From Algoriphagus sp. (GTDB taxonomy: Bacteria > Bacteroidota > Bacteroidia > Cytophagales > Cyclobacteriaceae), in the NCBI GenBank assembly GCA_023255285.1, contig JALRIY010000157.1, forward strand, positions 1 through 5,434: DNA of 5,434 nt, read 5' to 3'. Below are positions 1 to 5,434 of the stretch, one piece after another. A model generated the notes under the pieces. The model had not been told where the DNA came from. It saw only the letters and a list, made by a program, of their open reading frames with translations, and did not search any database. Position 1 is the first letter of the stretch; the number at the start of each line of letters is the position of its first letter. The position numbers and the translations under genes were made by a program.

Positions 1-60
1 AATAGATTTGTATATAATAATGTGGGAGGGCAAATTCCTTTTTTAATCTGAATTGTGGAT

Positions 61-91
61 CACATAGACAGCTTTCTGTGTACAATTTTTT
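61..91 (+). terminator. Possible weak intrinsic terminator of an upstream gene
   Basis: CACA (61-64) pairs with TGTG (77-80). After one mismatch, AGA (66-68) pairs with TTT (73-75) using one G-U pair, around the loop CAGC. A run of six T follows at 86-91. The stem is short and AT-rich, so it may be chance. If real, it would end a plus-strand transcript entering from the left edge. Confidence 0.22.
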
Positions 92-115
92 CCTTCAATC
101 TACGTCTACTAAGTC

Positions 116-133
116 ACTGGTAGAATTGAGGAT
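116..133 (+). repeat. Single-arm copy of the intergenic palindrome motif
   Basis: The 18 bases ACTGGTAGAATTGAGGAT match the right arm of the palindrome at 3871-3888 (ACTGGCATAATTGCGGAT) at 15 of 18 positions. No matching opposite arm is visible here, so this would be a half or decayed copy. It lies about 80 bases before the sialidase-like gene start. Function is unknown. Confidence 0.45.
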
Positions 134-211
134 GATCCATAAAAATAATTTAAATAATCTCTGATTTTTGTTAAATTGATAGAAGAGTTTTTATCTCAAG
201 CCAAATAATCT

Positions 212-1213
212 ATGCTTTCTTTCATTTCCTTTGTAAGCCTTATAGGGTTTTTTTCATTTTCCGAACCTGAAGAAATTACTCCAAAAATTCTCTTTTCAGG
301 TTTCATTTATGAAACCGCCACTTTTCCTTCATGCCATGCTTCTACCCTTGTAGAAACTTCAGATGGCATCCTAGCAGCATGGTTTGGAGGTACTTATGAG
401 CGTCATCCAGATGTAAGTATTTATGCTTCACACAGAAAAAATGGAGACTGGTCTATTCCATCATTGGTAGCCGATGGCGTAGAAAACAAGGTCTTCAGAA
501 ATCCCACATGGAATCCAGTTTTGCATCGGAAAAAGGATGGGAAAATTGTGCTATTCTACAAAGAAGGCCCTAATCCCAGAGAATGGTGGGGGCATTACAA
601 GGTTTCCGAAGATGATGGGAAAACTTGGTCTAGGGAAACTCAACTGCCGCCAGGATTTCTTGGGCCGGTAAAAAACAAATCGGTCGAACTTCCCAATGGC
701 AAACTTCTTCATCCTAGCAGTTTTGAAATCAATAATCGATGGACTTCACATGTTGAAATATCCAATCCAGATTTTACTAGCTGGGAAAAAGTAGATATAA
801 AAGGACCCTTCAATGCGATTCAGCCAACAATTCTTTTTCATTCAGATGGAAGGATCCAATTACTTTGTCGTACGCAAGAAGGAGTAGTGGCACAGGCTTG
901 GTCTTCAGACGAGGGTTCGTCTTGGACCCCATTAGAAGCCACCAATTTGGAAAATAATAATTCCGGAATCGATGGAGTGACTCTTTTCAATGGATACCAC
1001 CTATTGGTTGTAAACCCACTGAAAAAAGGAAGAAATAAATTAGTCCTTTTAGGCTCAAATGATGGTCTAAACTGGGAAGAACTGTTAGTCTTGGAGAATG
1101 AACAATCAGGGGAATTTAGTTATCCAGCAATTATTCAAGCCAAAGATGGTACGGTTCATCTGAGTTATACTTTTAATAGAGAAAAAATCAAATACATTCA
1201 TTTGCGCCTTTGA
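212..1213 (+). CDS. Sialidase-like BNR/Asp-box beta-propeller protein
   Basis: This 333-residue protein belongs to the family usually annotated as sialidase or exo-alpha-sialidase (BNR repeat-like domain, six-bladed propeller), which would remove a terminal acidic sugar from glycans outside the cytoplasm. Asp boxes (SxDxGxxW) lie at residues 132-139 and 231-238, and a shortened one (SNDGLNW) at 282-288. Family-typical blocks are CHAST near 41-45, AAWFGGTYERHPDV at 55-68, FYKEGPNPREWWG at 115-127, KNKSVELPNGKLLHPSS at 154-170, SGIDGVTL at 251-258 and FSYPAIIQ at 302-309. Where classical GH33 enzymes carry an (F/Y)RIP motif whose Arg binds the carboxylate, this protein has CHAST, so sialidase activity is unproven. 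The N-terminus is hydrophobic (about 2-17) but has no Lys or Arg and no lipobox Cys, making it an atypical export signal. An in-frame TAA at 206-208 excludes an earlier start. It is the first gene of the probable operon. Family assignment is firm; substrate is not. Confidence 0.87.
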   Translation: MLSFISFVSLIGFFSFSEPEEITPKILFSGFIYETATFPSCHASTLVETSDGILAAWFGGTYERHPDVSIYASHRKNGDWSIPSLVADGVENKVFRNPTWNPVLHRKKDGKIVLFYKEGPNPREWWGHYKVSEDDGKTWSRETQLPPGFLGPVKNKSVELPNGKLLHPSSFEINNRWTSHVEISNPDFTSWEKVDIKGPFNAIQPTILFHSDGRIQLLCRTQEGVVAQAWSSDEGSSWTPLEATNLENNNSGIDGVTLFNGYHLLVVNPLKKGRNKLVLLGSNDGLNWEELLVLENEQSGEFSYPAIIQAKDGTVHLSYTFNREKIKYIHLRL

Positions 1214-1234
1214 TGCCAACAAATCATTCAACCC

Positions 1235-2164
1235 ATGACTAAATCGATCGAATTTAATGGCATTATCCCTCCCATGATTACACCCCTAAAGGCTGATTTT
1301 TCTCTCGATATTAATCATAGTGAAAGACTGATTGAGCACTTGATTGAGGGGGGTGTTCATGGTATTTTTATTCTAGGAACTACAGGAGAATTTTCAGGAT
1401 TGAGTTCAACCGTGAAAAGAGACCTGATCCGGATTACTTGTCAGCAGGTTAATGGAAGGGTTCCGGTTTTAGTAGGGGTGACAGACTGTTCTTTTTTGGA
1501 AAGCGTAGATTTAGCTGCCATCGCATACAACTTTGGAGCAAAGGCGATAGTTGCTGCCCCACCATTTTACATGAATATCGGACAGGCAGAATTAATCAAT
1601 TACTATAAAAAATTAGCAGACTTTGTAGAATTACCACTGTTTCTGTACGATATGCCTTCGCATGTCAACATCAATATTGAGGTCGAAACTGCCGTAACAC
1701 TTTCCAAGCACCCCAATATTATTGGGATTAAGGATAGCTCTGGAAAAATAGAAAATTTTCGGGCGCTTTGTGAAGCGTTTAGACAACAGCCAGAATTTAG
1801 AATCTTTGTTGGACCCGAGGAGATTTTAGCAGAAACTTTACTAATTGGAGGTAATGGAGGAGTAACTGGAGGGGCTAATCTTTTTCCTGAACTCTATGTA
1901 GCGCTTTATGAAGCTTTCCAAAAAAAAGAATACGATGCTGTCAAGAAATTTCAAGAAACCATCCTTTTTTTGAGCAATAAGCTATACCAGCACGGAACGT
2001 ATCAGTCCAGTTACCTAAAAGGGTTAAAGGCAGCCATGTCTATTGAAGGTTTGTGCGAAGACAATTTTGCTCTCCCGCTTTTTTCACATGAATTATCGGT
2101 AAAATCAATACTTTCTTCTAAATTATTACAGGTGAAAGAAAGAGTTAAACAATCTTTTAATTGA
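1235..2164 (+). CDS. DapA / N-acetylneuraminate lyase family aldolase
   Basis: This 309-residue protein is a full-length class I aldolase of the dihydrodipicolinate synthase / N-acetylneuraminate lyase superfamily. These are cytoplasmic TIM barrels that form a Schiff base with pyruvate or a 2-keto sugar acid. Visible hallmarks are the pyruvate-binding loop GTTGE at 48-52, the barrel strand PPFYMN at 109-114, catalytic Tyr139 in LYDMP, Schiff-base Lys166 in GIKDSSG, and the glycine-rich GGNGGVTGG near 205-213. True DHDPS has Arg just after the YNVPS motif, contacting the aspartate semialdehyde carboxylate. Here the sequence is YDMPSHV, with His143, which argues against lysine biosynthesis. The gene starts 21 bp after the sialidase-like stop, so co-transcription is likely and suggests cleavage of an imported sugar acid. 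N-acetylneuraminate lyase is the simplest guess; 2-keto-3-deoxy-sugar-acid aldolase or dehydratase is an alternative. No Shine-Dalgarno sequence is evident. Confidence 0.9.
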   Translation: MTKSIEFNGIIPPMITPLKADFSLDINHSERLIEHLIEGGVHGIFILGTTGEFSGLSSTVKRDLIRITCQQVNGRVPVLVGVTDCSFLESVDLAAIAYNFGAKAIVAAPPFYMNIGQAELINYYKKLADFVELPLFLYDMPSHVNINIEVETAVTLSKHPNIIGIKDSSGKIENFRALCEAFRQQPEFRIFVGPEEILAETLLIGGNGGVTGGANLFPELYVALYEAFQKKEYDAVKKFQETILFLSNKLYQHGTYQSSYLKGLKAAMSIEGLCEDNFALPLFSHELSVKSILSSKLLQVKERVKQSFN

Positions 2165-2180
2165 TAAAATAGGATTTGTG

Positions 2181-2204
2181 GGACAACTCAGTGCTAAGTT
2201 GTTT
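2181..2204 (+). terminator. Possible weak hairpin after the aldolase gene
   Basis: ACAACT (2183-2188) pairs with AGTTGT (2197-2202). Two outer G-U pairs (2181-2182 with 2203-2204) would extend the stem to eight. The loop is eight bases. It starts 17 bases after the aldolase stop but no real T-run follows, so termination here would be partial at best. Confidence 0.2.
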
Positions 2205-2227
2205 GTAGCCAGTAACTCTCGGTGTTC

Positions 2228-2290
2228 CAACCTCTTTTTAAGGACCTGATGGAATTGCGGATATTCATACTAACTTAAATTCAGAGGTTG
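2228..2290. repeat. Spaced 8-bp inverted repeat CAACCTCT / AGAGGTTG
   Basis: Perfect 8-base arms at 2228-2235 and 2283-2290 are separated by 47 bases that include AATTGCGGAT. The pairing does not extend on either side. It may be a chance match, a looped mRNA leader structure for the symporter, or the flank of an inserted small element. The right arm ends 41 bases before the symporter ATG. Confidence 0.25.
2253..2262 (+). repeat. Intergenic decamer AATTGCGGAT, copy in the operon spacer
   Basis: Identical to 3879-3888 in the right palindrome arm. The eight bases before it (2245-2252) match the palindrome arm at only three positions. GCCAGTA, also part of the palindrome's left arm (3851-3857), occurs upstream at 2208-2214. 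The spacer may hold a decayed copy of the same element. Confidence 0.4.
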
Positions 2291-2331
2291 TCTTCTAAGC
2301 TCCTTTACTTTACATAAGATTCTCTCTCAAA

Positions 2332-3801
2332 ATGCAGATTCTAGACCTCGCCATTTTTCTAATTTACATGTTGGCAATCGTTGGCTTTGGAATTTCATTT
2401 TCATTCAGAAAAAGGACAGCACAAGATTTCACGATAGGAGGAGGTAGACTTCCCACATGGACGATTGGAATGTCGATCTTCGCCACCTATGTGAGTAGTA
2501 TCAGTTTTTTGGCGTTGCCTGGAAATGCCTACATGACTAATTGGAATGGATTAGTTTTCAGTTTCTCCATTCCTTTGGCAGCATGGGTTGCAGTAAACTA
2601 TTTTGTCCCTCTTTACCGAAAATTACAATGCGAATCTGCCTATTTCTATCTTGAGCAGCGTTTTGGTGCATGGGCACGTATCTATGCTTCTTGTTGTTAC
2701 CTTTTGACTCAGCTTGCGCGGATGGGAGCAATTGTGTATTTAATTGCTTTGCCTATGAATGCTTTTTTGGGATGGAGTATACCTGGGATGATTATTTTAA
2801 TCGGGTTTAGTGTACTACTATATGCGATGTGGGGAGGAATAGAGGCAGTTATTTGGGCAGATGCTGTTCAAGGAATCGTATTAATCTTTGGAGCTTTGGC
2901 TTGTCTAGGAGTTATCCTTTTTGGAATTCCTAATGGTCCAGAAGCCATTTTTAGTATTGCAGTGGATGCAGCTAAATTTAGCTTGGGTAGTTTTAAATTA
3001 GAGTTTACTAGTTCGACCTTTTGGATGATTTTGGTATATGGCCTATTTATTAATCTTCAAAATTTTGGGATTGACCAAAGTTATGTGCAGCGCTACTTGA
3101 CAGCCAATAGTGAGGGGGAGGCCAAAAAAGCTACTTGGTTCGGAAGTCTACTTTATGTACCGGTTTCCTTTGTTTTCTTTTTTATGGGGACAGCATTATA
3201 TGCTTACTATGAGTCTTTTCCAGAGTTGCTTCCCGAGGGAATTATAGGAGATAAAGTATTTCCCTATTTCATTGTTAATCAACTTCCAGTTGGATTGACG
3301 GGCCTGCTAATAGCCTCTATATTTGCTGCAGGAATGAGTACAGTTTCCACAAGTATTAACAGTTCTGCTACGGTGATCCTTTCCGATCATTTTAGTAAAT
3401 ACATACATCCAAATCCATCGGAAAAGTTATCCCTCCGCGTATTGAGAATTTCTTCACTGGTCATGGGCCTTCTCAGTATTTTGGTTGGCTTGGCCTTTAA
3501 TGGAGTCAGCAATACATTAGAGGGTTGGTGGGCCCTTTCCTCCATATTTAGTGGAGGAATTTTGGGACTTTTTCTTTTGGGATTGCTTTCAAAAGCTAAA
3601 AATCCACAAGCAATTTTTGCTGTGTTTTCTGGAGTTTTGGTAATCTGTTGGATGAGTTTATCTACAATTCTTATTCAAAATGGATTGCCACAAATTTTAT
3701 CAAATCCGCTCCATACCAATATGACTATAGTCATTGGTACCATGACCATATTTCTGGTGGGTTTTGGCTTGACTTGGGCGGCTAGAAAATTAAGAGGATG
3801 A
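2332..3801 (+). CDS. Sodium:solute symporter (SSS family)
   Basis: This 489-residue inner-membrane protein is a full-length member of the sodium:solute symporter family (LeuT fold), which couples Na+ entry to uptake of sugars, sialic acid, amino acids or other acids. About 13 hydrophobic segments can be read, near 5-23, 45-65, 71-95, 116-138, 149-167, 173-197, 229-248, 268-294, 315-337, 367-389, 396-419, 426-447 and 464-484. Family signatures are RTAQDFTIGGGRLPTW at 28-43, the IDQSYVQRYL loop at 247-256 with EAKKATW after it, and AAGMSTVSTSINSSATV at 332-348, whose Ser residues lie where TM8 forms the Na2 sodium site. The usual start-proximal segment is intact, and ATG at 2332 gives a standard length. 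Its place behind a sialidase-like protein and a NAL-family aldolase suggests uptake of the released sugar acid, as known for SiaT-type SSS transporters. The exact substrate cannot be read from sequence. Confidence 0.92.
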   Translation: MQILDLAIFLIYMLAIVGFGISFSFRKRTAQDFTIGGGRLPTWTIGMSIFATYVSSISFLALPGNAYMTNWNGLVFSFSIPLAAWVAVNYFVPLYRKLQCESAYFYLEQRFGAWARIYASCCYLLTQLARMGAIVYLIALPMNAFLGWSIPGMIILIGFSVLLYAMWGGIEAVIWADAVQGIVLIFGALACLGVILFGIPNGPEAIFSIAVDAAKFSLGSFKLEFTSSTFWMILVYGLFINLQNFGIDQSYVQRYLTANSEGEAKKATWFGSLLYVPVSFVFFFMGTALYAYYESFPELLPEGIIGDKVFPYFIVNQLPVGLTGLLIASIFAAGMSTVSTSINSSATVILSDHFSKYIHPNPSEKLSLRVLRISSLVMGLLSILVGLAFNGVSNTLEGWWALSSIFSGGILGLFLLGLLSKAKNPQAIFAVFSGVLVICWMSLSTILIQNGLPQILSNPLHTNMTIVIGTMTIFLVGFGLTWAARKLRG

Positions 3802-3838
3802 TTTGTAGTTACCTGAATTTTGAAAATGAAATATGATT

Positions 3839-3888
3839 ATCCCCAATTGTGCCAGTAGTCCAATCGGAATACTGGCATAATTGCGGAT
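3839..3888. repeat. 50-bp near-perfect palindrome, REP-like element candidate
   Basis: Arms 3839-3857 and 3870-3888 are 19 bases each and complementary at 17 positions, plus one G-U pair (3849:3878) and one C-C mismatch (3843:3884). Inside, TCC (3859-3861) pairs with GGA (3866-3868) around the loop AATC. The whole stretch folds into one long hairpin starting 37 bases after the symporter stop. No T-run follows on either strand, so a simple intrinsic terminator is not the best explanation. Arm-like sequences recur at 116-133 and in part at 2253-2262, which favours a dispersed repeat. It may also protect the 3' end of the operon mRNA. Confidence 0.7.
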
Positions 3889-3978
3889 CGTCGACCTACG
3901 ACTGCCCACAGTCTACAGCTAACCTAAATGAAGTTCAAGCTTTATTTACTCTCGTTACTGGTAATACAGCGGATAATC

Positions 3979-4014
3979 AGAATAAAAATATCTGAAACTA
4001 TTAATTTTTATTTT
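3979..4014. terminator. AT-only hairpin, possible bidirectional terminator
   Basis: AATAAAAAT (3981-3989) pairs perfectly with ATTTTTATT (4004-4012). An A-T and a G-U pair extend the stem to 3979 and 4014, with a 14-base loop. It starts 12 bases past the stop of the minus-strand gene, and on the plus strand it ends in a T-rich stretch (4011-4015). The stem has no G-C pairs in its core, so it is thermodynamically weak. The position between convergent genes is the main support. Confidence 0.35.
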
Positions 4015-4026
4015 TGTCTAACAAAC

Positions 4027-5434
4027 TTACTGCCCTACCAAAAAGATGGCGTTACTGAGCACGAGCTTTCCACTTTCCCAGAAGCCTCTGAAGATCGGGT
4101 TATCCACAAAATAAACCACTTCGCCCCGTCCTAATGACTCCGTACCGATTACGAGGGATTGACCCATTTGGGATTTGATTTTGTAACCAATAAAGCCTGT
4201 TCTATAGGCATCATTGGAAGCAATAATTCCCGCATTGGCTCCTCCGCTCAAGAAGGCAAAGCGGCTAGAGTTATTCTTGAGGGTATAGTATTTCCCTCCG
4301 GTGCCGTAGCCTAGCGGATGCGTTTCGTCCATCTTGATCTCGTAGATCGCTCCAGCAGTACCTCCAGAAATGTCTAAACGCTCGCCTTCGATGTAAGATT
4401 CCAAGCGCTCTTTCTTAGCAAGCTCTTGGCTAGCTTTTTCTGCAGCTTTTTTCTCATCTTCCGTATCAAAGGTTTTCAACTTGAATCCTTCCTTGTTGGC
4501 AAATAGGTTCACGGAGCCATCGATGGCAATCACCTTTCCTCCTGCCTTCACCCAATCGTTTAACTTGGTTTGGGCGGAAGCAGATATGGCGGAACCATAT
4601 GCCGATGGAAGTATGATTACATCGTATTTGCTCAAATTAGTATTGCTCATGGATGCAGCATCTAAACTGCTGAGTGGATACTTCAAGTCCTTTTCGAAGA
4701 AGTGCCACACCTCTCCAAAATTCAGGGAGGAGGTGCCTGTACCGCCCACCAGAGCCACTTTAGGCGCTTGGATGACACGTACGGTAGGGGAACCAAAGTC
4801 CTTGCCTTGCTCCACATAGCCTGTTTGGGTAGTGCTCAAAGTAATGCCCAAAGCTGCGGCAGTTTCTTGTACCGTCTGATCAAAATTAGCCACCTTTTCG
4901 TTACCCCCTTTGGTAATCATGAGCGTTCCTGCTGGATAGGATTTTCCTTCCACAGTGAAGGGGTATTCAGCGTAGCGAACGCGGATCTTTTTATTGAGCA
5001 AGGCTGCAAGGAAGGCTGCGTCTCTTGTTCCCTGCCAAGGGGCTAGGTAGGCTACTGGTGTCCCAGTGACTTTTGTTGCAGCAGCTGCAGGGGTCTCGTA
5101 GGTTCCGCTTGGATCTAATCGGGTATCTAGCGCAAAGGCTTTTACCCCATACGCATAAGGCAAGGCCCAACTCGTGATGTCGTAGGTAATCGAATCGTGT
5201 AGTGCAGGGTTAGGCTCAAACAATACCTGAGTCAAAACTGATTTCGGCTGGTAGGCGGAGATGACGATGTCCTTTTCGCTCGTTGCGAAAGGAACGCCCA
5301 TCTTTCCACTTTGGTACTCGTAGCCTTTCAAGCCTGTTTTGGCTATGCCTTTCCCGTATTGGATTCCGTTTTTGTCGAGTAGTTCTAGCAATTTGGCGAC
5401 CTGGGCAGGGTTACTTTCTCCCTTGATCACAAAG
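4027..5434 (-). CDS. M14-like zinc carboxypeptidase family protein, C-terminal part
   Basis: The frame is open through the right edge and ends at TAA (4027-4029), giving 468 visible residues of a longer protein. A GTG at 5430 is just an internal Val codon: the preceding codon is already Phe and the true start is outside the window. The text resembles the C-terminal half of the large (about 800-residue) secreted M14 carboxypeptidase-family proteins common in Bacteroidota: VIKGESNPAQVAKLLELLDKNG at the left, then DSITYDITSWALPYAYGVKAFAL (about 79-101), then a Rossmann-like class I amidotransferase-type domain (KVALVGG about 224-230, YDVIILPSAYG 269-279, GGKVIAIDG 297-305) with no evident nucleophile Cys. 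A Lys/Glu-rich, probably helical stretch (about 324-345) precedes HPLGYG and the C-terminal strands. The zinc-binding residues would be beyond the edge, so peptidase activity cannot be judged. GC content (about 49% in sampled lines) is higher than in the operon (about 38%). It is convergent with the symporter gene and probably unrelated to it in function. Confidence 0.82.
   Translation of the reverse strand, partial: FVIKGESNPAQVAKLLELLDKNGIQYGKGIAKTGLKGYEYQSGKMGVPFATSEKDIVISAYQPKSVLTQVLFEPNPALHDSITYDITSWALPYAYGVKAFALDTRLDPSGTYETPAAAATKVTGTPVAYLAPWQGTRDAAFLAALLNKKIRVRYAEYPFTVEGKSYPAGTLMITKGGNEKVANFDQTVQETAAALGITLSTTQTGYVEQGKDFGSPTVRVIQAPKVALVGGTGTSSLNFGEVWHFFEKDLKYPLSSLDAASMSNTNLSKYDVIILPSAYGSAISASAQTKLNDWVKAGGKVIAIDGSVNLFANKEGFKLKTFDTEDEKKAAEKASQELAKKERLESYIEGERLDISGGTAGAIYEIKMDETHPLGYGTGGKYYTLKNNSSRFAFLSGGANAGIIASNDAYRTGFIGYKIKSQMGQSLVIGTESLGRGEVVYFVDNPIFRGFWESGKLVLSNAIFLVGQ

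Larger units (their letters stand above)
1..211. other. Non-coding leader region upstream of the sialidase-like gene
   Basis: No credible gene is visible in these 211 bases, which are AT-rich with several short stop-broken frames. The region holds a weak hairpin followed by six T (61-91), two copies of the motif AATTGNGGAT (51-60 and 124-133) and a CTACG-containing stretch around 99-119. An octamer TAGATTTG at 3-10 fits the Bacteroidota -7 promoter consensus TAnnTTTG, but the place for its -33 partner lies outside the window. I could not find a convincing -33/-7 pair closer to the gene, so its promoter is unassigned. Confidence 0.6.
2165..2331. other. Non-coding spacer inside the probable operon
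   Basis: This 167-base gap separates the aldolase from the symporter and contains no convincing gene. It holds a weak inverted repeat right after the aldolase stop (2181-2204), a widely spaced inverted repeat CAACCTCT / AGAGGTTG (2228-2235 and 2283-2290) and one copy of AATTGCGGAT (2253-2262). Its length contrasts with the 21-bp gap between the first two genes. The symporter may therefore have its own promoter or reduced read-through, though I found no clear TAnnTTTG promoter. Confidence 0.6.
3802..4026. other. Non-coding spacer between convergent genes
   Basis: These 225 bases separate the symporter stop from the stop of the minus-strand M14-like gene. They contain the 50-bp palindrome (3839-3888), a tract rich in CTACG/CTACAG-like units (3889-3920) and an AT-only hairpin (3979-4014). 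The 68-codon plus-strand frame starting at 3928 runs into the minus-strand gene and has no recognisable features, so I treat this stretch as non-coding. Confidence 0.7.

Noticed and set aside
3..10. TAGATTTG, an exact match to the Bacteroidota -7 element TAnnTTTG
   Set aside because: Six fixed bases are expected two or three times by chance in both strands of this window. The -33 position is outside the window and the site is 200 bases from the first gene, so I do not call it a promoter.
1235..2164. Assignment of the aldolase as the lysine-biosynthesis enzyme DapA
   Set aside because: The Arg expected after the YNVPS motif is His143 here, and the neighbours are a glycosidase-like protein and a symporter rather than amino acid biosynthesis genes.
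3839..3888. Palindrome as a standard rho-independent terminator
   Set aside because: No T-run follows the hairpin on either strand, and arm sequences recur elsewhere in the window, which fits a dispersed repeat better. Partial termination or 3'-end protection remains possible.
3928..4134. 68-codon plus-strand frame with a hydrophobic start
   Set aside because: Its second half lies antisense inside the convincing minus-strand M14-like gene, and its first half is AT-rich spacer including the AT hairpin. No family-like sequence is visible, so it is most likely chance.
4481..5046. Two overlapping plus-strand open frames of about 112 and 114 codons
   Set aside because: Both lie antisense within the M14-like gene and read as low-complexity, Cys/Ser/Pro-rich shadow translations. 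The minus-strand frame has clear family sequence.
5428..5430. GTG as a possible start codon of the minus-strand gene
   Set aside because: The frame stays open to the window edge, and the protein text from here corresponds to the middle of a larger M14-type protein, so this is an internal Val codon.

Overview
The window looks like a chromosomal piece of a Bacteroidota genome, most likely a Cytophagales-type marine or freshwater heterotroph. This is inferred from protein style (a large M14-type peptidase with a C-terminal amidotransferase-like domain, and a BNR/Asp-box sialidase-like protein beside a DapA-family aldolase and an SSS symporter), from the absence of clear Shine-Dalgarno sequences before the starts, and from the AT-rich spacers. 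No RNA gene, CRISPR array or insertion sequence was seen.

Layout. Positions 1-211 are non-coding, with a weak terminator-like hairpin and two copies of a short intergenic motif. Three plus-strand genes follow: a sialidase-like six-bladed-propeller protein (212-1213), a dihydrodipicolinate synthase / N-acetylneuraminate lyase family aldolase (1235-2164, 21 bp later) and a sodium:solute symporter (2332-3801, after a 167-bp spacer). A 225-bp spacer (3802-4026) holds a 50-bp near-perfect palindrome and an AT-only hairpin. A convergent minus-strand gene (4027-5434) runs off the right edge and encodes the C-terminal part of an M14-like zinc carboxypeptidase-family protein.

The three plus-strand genes make sense as a small scavenging module: an exported or periplasmic glycosidase-like protein releases an acidic sugar, the symporter imports it, and the aldolase splits it to pyruvate plus an aldehyde. 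Sialic acid is the default guess. However, the usual sialidase RIP motif and the usual DHDPS arginine are both missing, and no other nan gene is visible, so the real substrate is open.

The least expected signal is in the spacers. The decamer AATTGNGGAT occurs five times, in all three spacers, and I did not find it in the coding regions. Two of the copies form the arms of the palindrome, and an 18-base version of the arm recurs near position 116. This suggests a dispersed REP-like palindromic element.
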